A DNA stretch of 9,020 bases, taken from Nitrospirae bacterium RIFCSPHIGHO2_01_FULL_66_17. GTDB taxonomy: Bacteria > Nitrospirota > Nitrospiria > 2-01-FULL-66-17. The stretch is from assembly GCA_001803875.1 (NCBI GenBank), contig MHEO01000015.1, forward strand, positions 14,860 through 23,879. Direction: 5' to 3'. The notes under the pieces are model-generated. The model saw nothing but the letters and a program-made list of their open reading frames with translations. It was not told the DNA's origin and searched no databases. Below are positions 5,492-9,020 of this stretch, piece by piece; the stretch's first letter is position 1; every line of letters begins with the position of its first letter. The translations under genes were made by a program, and so were the position numbers.

Positions 5492-6798
5492 CCCCGGCGA
5501 CCCCGCCGCGTCGATCGCGCGACGCCGAACAGGTCGGCCGCGTCGAACCGGCCCGCCTCGGCCAGATCCTCCTCGATGCGCAGCACCTGGTTGTATTTGG
5601 CGACGCGGTCGGTGCGCGACAGCGAGCCGGTCTTGATCTGCCCCGCGTTCACCGCCACCGCGAGATCCGCGATCGTGGTATCCTCCGTCTCCCCCGATCG
5701 GTGCGAGACCACGACTCCGTAGCCCGCCGCTTGCGCCGCCTCCACCGTTTCCAGCGTCTCGGTGATGGTGCCGATCTGATTGAGCTTGATCACAATGGCG
5801 TTCGCGCACCCCTCGGCGATCCCGCGGGCCAGCAGCGAGGCGCTGGTGACGAAGAGATCGTCGCCGACCAGTTGGACGCGCGCCCCCAGGCGCTCGGTCA
5901 GGAGGCGCCAGCCCTTCCAATCGTTCTCGGCCATGCCGTCCTCGATCGAGACGATCGGAAACCGCCCGATCAGGTCCTCGTACCACGCCACAAGCTCCTC
6001 GGAGGACCGGACGGCGCCCCGCCCCGCCTTGAAGACGTATTTCCCCTTGGCATAGAGCTCGCTGGACGCGACGTCCAGGGCCAGCGCCACGTCGCGGCCC
6101 GGCTCGTACCCGGCGTCCGAGATCGCCTGCATCATGAGCGTCAGGGCCTCCTCGTTGGACGCCAGCCTCGGCGCGAACCCGCCCTCGTCGCCCACTGCGG
6201 TGGTGTGCTTGGCCTTGCGCAGCCCGTCCTTGAGCGACTGAAAGACCTCCGCGCCCATCCGCAGCGCCTCCCCGAACGAGGCCGCGCCGCGCGGAATGAT
6301 CATGAACTCCTGTACGTCGATCCCGTTGTCGGCGTGGGCGCCGCCGTTGAGGATGTTCATCATCGGCACGGGCAGGCGGCAGGCGCGCACCCCGCCCAGG
6401 TAACGGTACAGCGGCACGCCCGCCTCGGCCGCCGCGGCGTGCGCCGTCGCCATCGACACGCCGAGGATCGCGTTGGCCCCCAGCTTGTGCTTGGTCGGCG
6501 TGCCGTCCATCTCGATCATCATGCGGTCGATCAGCGCCTGCTCGGCCGCGTCGTACCCCACGAGCTGCGGGCCGATCGTGTCGTTGACGTGCCGGACCGC
6601 CTTGAGCACGCCCTTGCCCCGGTAGCGCTTCGGATCGCCGTCGCGCAGCTCGACGGCCTCGCGCTCGCCGGTGGACGCGCCCGACGGCACCGCCGCGCGG
6701 CCGCTCGCGCCGCTGTCCAGCACGACCTCCACCTCGACCGTGGGCGCGCCGCGGGAATCCAGAATCTCCCGCCCGTACACCTGAACGATCTCGCTCAT
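5488..6798 (-). CDS. eno: Enolase (2-phosphoglycerate dehydratase)
   Basis: Enolase interconverts 2-phosphoglycerate and phosphoenolpyruvate in glycolysis/gluconeogenesis; in some bacteria it also belongs to the RNA degradosome. The 436-residue length is typical. The N-terminal domain opens with VYGREILDSRGAPTVEVEV and the flexible loop PSGASTGEREAVELRDGD. Catalytic and metal residues are in place by motif: Glu205 (VGDEGG), Asp242 (LALDVASSE), Glu286 (SIEDGMAENDWKGW), Asp313 (LVGDDLFVT), Lys338 (IKLNQIGT), His366-Arg367-Ser368 (VVSHRSGETEDT) and Lys389 (IKTGSLSRTDR). The ATG at 6798 follows the cytochrome stop by four bases, with GGAATGAGGGT serving as ribosome site. The last bases overlap the ftsB start. 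A short Arg/Gly tail (STRRGRRG) replaces the usual C-terminus and looks unconserved. Confidence 0.97.
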   Translation of the reverse strand: MSEIVQVYGREILDSRGAPTVEVEVVLDSGASGRAAVPSGASTGEREAVELRDGDPKRYRGKGVLKAVRHVNDTIGPQLVGYDAAEQALIDRMMIEMDGTPTKHKLGANAILGVSMATAHAAAAEAGVPLYRYLGGVRACRLPVPMMNILNGGAHADNGIDVQEFMIIPRGAASFGEALRMGAEVFQSLKDGLRKAKHTTAVGDEGGFAPRLASNEEALTLMMQAISDAGYEPGRDVALALDVASSELYAKGKYVFKAGRGAVRSSEELVAWYEDLIGRFPIVSIEDGMAENDWKGWRLLTERLGARVQLVGDDLFVTSASLLARGIAEGCANAIVIKLNQIGTITETLETVEAAQAAGYGVVVSHRSGETEDTTIADLAVAVNAGQIKTGSLSRTDRVAKYNQVLRIEEDLAEAGRFDAADLFGVARSTRRGRRG

Positions 6799-6802
6799 AC
6801 CC

Positions 6803-7294
6803 TCATTCCTCTTCGGTGTGGGGATGCGGACTCGCGCCCCCTCGCATTTCCGATTCGCGCACCTCGCCCTCGAAGTCCCAGTCCTCCCGGTGCTTGTGGC
6901 AGTCCCGGCACACCTTGCCTTGCATGGGCAACTTCTTGTGCGGCGCCTCGATTTTCATCGGCTCGTGGCACTGGGTACAGAAGCGGTCGGGCACCTTCGC
7001 CTTGAACGGTCCCCGCAGCTTCTCCTCGCTCTCGACGAAGTGCTCCACGATCATCCCCAGCCCCCGCATCTGCGCCTCGACGACCCCGAGCGGCCCCGGC
7101 CCCGAGTGACACATGATGCAATCGGGATGATCCTCCGCCGCGTTGGACGCCTTCCATCCCTTGCCCGGCCGCTCCATCTCGTGGCACGACACGCAGAACG
7201 CGGGGCTGCGCTCCAGCGCCCGCCCGGCCGTCGAAAGCCCGACCCCCGCGATCAGCACGCCGACCCCAATTGCCGCCCATCGAGCCCACCTCAC
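6803..7294 (-). CDS. Tetraheme cytochrome c, NapC/NirT (NrfH-like) family
   Basis: This 163-residue membrane-anchored cytochrome probably passes electrons from the quinol pool to a periplasmic partner. An uncleaved N-terminal membrane anchor is at about 5-23 (RWAAIGVGVLIAGVGLS). Four c-type heme sites follow: CVSCH (34-38), CIMCH (59-63), CTQCH (106-110) and CRDCH (129-133). The spacing and the PAFCVSCHEM opening match the NapC/NirT/NrfH group. The tail is hydrophilic and rich in Glu and His. The start is GTG at 7294, overlapping the gatB stop as GTGA, so the gene is coupled to gatB and lies 4 bp before eno. No partner reductase (NapA, NrfA, TorA) is in this window, so the terminal acceptor is unknown. 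Placement inside a translation/glycolysis operon is unusual. Confidence 0.92.
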   Translation of the reverse strand: MRWARWAAIGVGVLIAGVGLSTAGRALERSPAFCVSCHEMERPGKGWKASNAAEDHPDCIMCHSGPGPLGVVEAQMRGLGMIVEHFVESEEKLRGPFKAKVPDRFCTQCHEPMKIEAPHKKLPMQGKVCRDCHKHREDWDFEGEVRESEMRGGASPHPHTEEE

Positions 7295-8775
7295 GGCGCA
7301 AGCCGCGCCTTCAACAACTCATTGACCTTCGCCGGGTTCGCCTTGCCCTGCGTCCGCTTCATCACCTGGCCGACGAAATGCCCGAAGAGCTTGTCCTTCC
7401 CGGCCCGGTATTGCGCGAGTTCCTTGGGCGAGTCGGCGATGACCTGATCGATCACCGCGGCAAGCTCCCCCGCGTCGCTCACCTGGGTGAGTCCCCTGGC
7501 CGCGACGACGGCGTCGGCCTCCGCCCCCGTGCGATACATCTCCTCGAAGACGGTCTTGGCGATCTTCCCGCTGATCGTCCCCGCGTCGATCAACGCGAAC
7601 AACGCGGCCAACGATTTCGGCGTGACGCGGCACGTGTCGATTTCCGCGCCTTCGGCGTTGAGCAGGGCGAGCAACTCGCCCATGATCCAGTTCGCGGCGG
7701 TCTTCGGCGGCGCGCCGTGGCGGAGGGTCGCCTCGAAGTAGTCCGCCAGCGCCCGGCTGCCGGTGAGCACCGTCGCGTCGTACGCGGACAGGCCGTGGTC
7801 GGCGGCGAACCGCGCCCGCTTCGCCTCGGGCAATTCCGGCAGCGCGGCGCGGATCTCGGCGATCCACGCCGCCGGCGCCGCGATCGGCACCAGATCCGGC
7901 TCGGGGAAATAGCGGTAATCGTGCGCCGCCTCCTTGGAGCGCATCGTCACCGACACCCCCCGCTGGGGATCGAACAGGCGGGTTTCCTGGACGATGCGTC
8001 CGCCGTCTTCGACCACGCCGATCTGGCGCTCGACCTCGTACTCGATCGCGCGCTTGACGTAGCGGAACGAATTGATGTTCTTCAACTCGACCCGCGTGTT
8101 GAGCGTCTCGCTGCCCGCCGGGCGGATCGACACGTTCGCGTCGCAGCGGAAACTCCCTTCCTCCATGTTGCCGTCGCAGATGCCGAGGTAGACGACCAGC
8201 TCGCGCAGCGCCTTCAGGTACGCGACCGCCTCGTCGGCCGAGCGCAGGTCGGGCTCGCTGACGATCTCCAGCAGCGGCGTGCCCGCGCGGTTCAAGTCGA
8301 CGTGGCTCGCGCCGTCGCCGACGTCGTGCAGGTTCTTCCCCGCGTCCTCCTCCAGGTGCGCGCGGGTCAGCCGGATGCGCTTGGGCGCACCCTCCGGTCT
8401 AGCGTGACGCTCGATCGTTGCCTCGCGCGCGATGTCGAGCCACCCGCCCTCGCAGATCGGCAGCTCGTACTGCGAAATTTGGTATCCCTTGGGGAGATCG
8501 GGGTAAAAGTAGTTCTTGCGGGCGAACCGGCTCGACGCCGCGATCGTCGCGTGCACCGCCAGCCCGAGCCGCACGGCGAATTCCACCGCCCGCTTGTTGA
8601 CGACGGGCAGGACGCCCGGCATCCCGAGGCAGATCGGGCACACCTGGGTGTTGGGCTCGGCGCCGAACGCGGTGGCGCAGCCGCAGAACATCTTGGAGCG
8701 CGTCAACAGTTGCGCGTGGACCTCGAGCCCGATCACGGTCTCGTAGGCGGTACGCGCGGGGGTGATCGTCGTCAT
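7291..8775 (-). CDS. gatB: Aspartyl/glutamyl-tRNA amidotransferase subunit B
   Basis: GatB is the kinase/transamidation subunit of GatCAB, which converts Glu-tRNA(Gln) and/or Asp-tRNA(Asn) to the amidated form. The 494 residues are close to the usual 475-485 plus a small insertion. Visible motifs are ETVIGLEVHAQL (12-23), a zinc knuckle with Cys31, Cys33, Cys46 and Cys49, RKNYFYPDLPKGYQISQYE, HLEEDAGKN, VDLNRAGTPLLEIVSEPDL, CDGNMEEGSFRCDANVSIRP and the YqeY-like tail domain ending in LLKARLAP. Between GGWLDI and KRIRLTRAHLEEDAG this protein has about 16 residues where homologues usually have about 8. The extra piece contains REATIERHAR (117-126), encoded by the 30-bp repeat at 8398-8427. The ATG at 8775 has an AGAGGAT ribosome site. 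A hairpin repeat sits between it and gatA. Confidence 0.97.
   Translation of the reverse strand: MTTITPARTAYETVIGLEVHAQLLTRSKMFCGCATAFGAEPNTQVCPICLGMPGVLPVVNKRAVEFAVRLGLAVHATIAASSRFARKNYFYPDLPKGYQISQYELPICEGGWLDIAREATIERHARPEGAPKRIRLTRAHLEEDAGKNLHDVGDGASHVDLNRAGTPLLEIVSEPDLRSADEAVAYLKALRELVVYLGICDGNMEEGSFRCDANVSIRPAGSETLNTRVELKNINSFRYVKRAIEYEVERQIGVVEDGGRIVQETRLFDPQRGVSVTMRSKEAAHDYRYFPEPDLVPIAAPAAWIAEIRAALPELPEAKRARFAADHGLSAYDATVLTGSRALADYFEATLRHGAPPKTAANWIMGELLALLNAEGAEIDTCRVTPKSLAALFALIDAGTISGKIAKTVFEEMYRTGAEADAVVAARGLTQVSDAGELAAVIDQVIADSPKELAQYRAGKDKLFGHFVGQVMKRTQGKANPAKVNELLKARLAP
8398..8427 (-). repeat. 30-bp repeat inserted in frame in gatB
   Basis: It matches the era copy at 27 of 30 positions and shares the first 12 bases with the intergenic copy. 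It encodes GatB residues 117-126. The copy includes the palindrome AGCGT-G-ACGCT and codons GCA, CGT, GCT and AGA, unlike neighbouring GC-ending codons. It falls in a surface-loop-length region between two conserved GatB blocks, where a tolerated insertion is plausible. Confidence 0.85.
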
Positions 8776-8791
8776 CGTGTGTTCATCCTCT

Positions 8792-8837
8792 AAATCCCCC
8801 CTTGCCCCCCTTTGACAAAGGGGGGATGGGGGGATTT
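8792..8837. repeat. C/G-run hairpin repeat, copy 2, between gatA and gatB
   Basis: The unit is AAATCCCCCC-TTG-CCCCCCTTTG, a short turn, then AAAGGGGGG-AT-GGGGGGATTT, giving an inner 9-bp stem and an outer 10-bp stem separated by a small internal loop. The inner stem and the 3' arm match copy 1 at 48-80. Because it lies between two subunit genes of one complex, a hairpin here could affect mRNA stability or the GatA:GatB ratio. Without a U-tract next to the inner stem it is not a classical terminator. The rest of the 96-bp gap shows only the gatB ribosome site (about 8781-8790). Confidence 0.8.
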
Positions 8838-8871
8838 GATTTCTGCACGTGTGAACCGAAACTCATAGAAT

Positions 8872-9020
8872 CTAGCCGCCCAGATTCGGCTTCGTTACTC
8901 GCCAATTCGTGGCCTGCTCGTACGCGAACGCCGCCCGCAGCACCGTCTCCTCGTCGAAGGTCTTGCCGATGAGTTGCAGCCCGATCGGCAGCCCCTCGGG
9001 GGAGAACCCGCACGGCATCG
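8872..9020 (-). CDS. gatA: Aspartyl/glutamyl-tRNA amidotransferase subunit A, C-terminal end (partial)
   Basis: Only the last 48 residues are in the window; the gene continues past the right edge. The translation from near 9018 reads MPCGFSPEGLPIGLQLIGKT and then FDEETVLRAAFAYEQATNWR before a TAG at 8872-8874. The pattern G-x-x-x-x-GLPIGLQLIG followed by an AYEQAT-W segment is the typical C-terminus of GatA and other amidase-signature enzymes. GatA is the glutaminase/amidase subunit that produces ammonia for the GatB active site. Its position directly before gatB supports gatA over a generic amidase. The stop codon is followed by the hairpin repeat before gatB. Confidence 0.9.
   Translation of the reverse strand, partial: MPCGFSPEGLPIGLQLIGKTFDEETVLRAAFAYEQATNWRVTKPNLGG

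Noticed and set aside
4359..5636. Plus-strand open frame of 425 codons opposite era, ftsB and the eno end
   Set aside because: It crosses three well supported minus-strand genes and has no motif of its own.
5701..7005. Plus-strand open frame of 434 codons opposite eno
   Set aside because: Antisense to enolase, whose catalytic motifs are complete; the frame has shadow composition.
8398..8409. TCTAGCGTGACG as a transcription-factor binding site shared by three loci
   Set aside because: Two of the three sites are deep in coding sequence and extended similarity over 30 bp in one frame fits an inserted repeat better than an operator.
7270..8793. Long plus-strand open frame of 507 codons opposite gatB
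   Set aside because: It is antisense to a fully convincing gatB; its translation is Arg/His/Asp-rich without recognisable domains, the usual shadow of a GC-rich gene.
8783..9013. Minus-strand open frame running from gatA through the C/G-run hairpin
   Set aside because: It is out of frame with the clear GatA C-terminus, and its end (NPPIPPLSKGGKGGFRG) is simply the hairpin repeat translated.

Overview
The window is a GC-rich bacterial chromosome segment in which every gene I can support lies on the minus strand, so transcription runs from the high coordinates to the low ones. The order in transcription direction is gatA (3' end only), gatB, a tetraheme NapC/NirT-type cytochrome c, eno, an ftsB-like gene, era, mgtE, recO, an ECF sigma factor, its ZAS-type anti-sigma factor, and a small secreted protein of unknown family. 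High GC, chained housekeeping genes, a multiheme cytochrome and G/C-run hairpin repeats fit an uncultured soil or groundwater lineage such as Rokubacteria, NC10/Methylomirabilota or a deltaproteobacterial relative. This placement is inference; no rRNA or other marker settles it.

Layout. At 7291-9020 are gatA and gatB (amidotransferase for Gln/Asn-tRNA), separated by 96 bp that carry a long C/G-run hairpin repeat. At 6803-7294 is a quinol-dehydrogenase-like cytochrome, translationally coupled to gatB by a GTGA overlap. At 4095-6798 eno, ftsB and era are joined by ATGA overlaps, and mgtE (2740-4098) continues the chain. Between mgtE and recO lies a 158-bp element with imperfect 19-bp terminal inverted repeats and no real gene. 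At 1737-2546 is recO, whose 3' end overlaps the sigma gene by 26 bp. The sigma, anti-sigma and secreted-protein genes (166-1762) are again joined by ATGA overlaps. Positions 1-165 contain a second copy of the C/G-run hairpin repeat, a G-quadruplex-like tract and a 17-bp palindrome.

The most unusual signal is a 30-bp sequence that occurs three times. One copy is in frame in the N-terminal extension of Era (4989-5018), one is in frame inside GatB (8398-8427), and one lies inside the intergenic inverted-repeat element (2634-2663). The first 12 bases (plus strand) are identical in all three. The genic copies encode REATLERHAR and REATIERHAR, use AT-ending codons unlike their surroundings, and are present as extra residues relative to ordinary Era and GatB. 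This resembles protein-coding palindromic mini-repeats such as the Rickettsia palindromic elements, but in an unrelated GC-rich genome.

Functionally the block mixes translation (GatAB, Era in ribosome assembly), glycolysis (enolase), division (FtsB-like), Mg2+ import (MgtE), DNA repair (RecO), electron transfer (cytochrome) and an envelope-stress-like sigma/anti-sigma switch with a secreted protein as its third member. No tRNA, rRNA, CRISPR array or transposase gene was seen.
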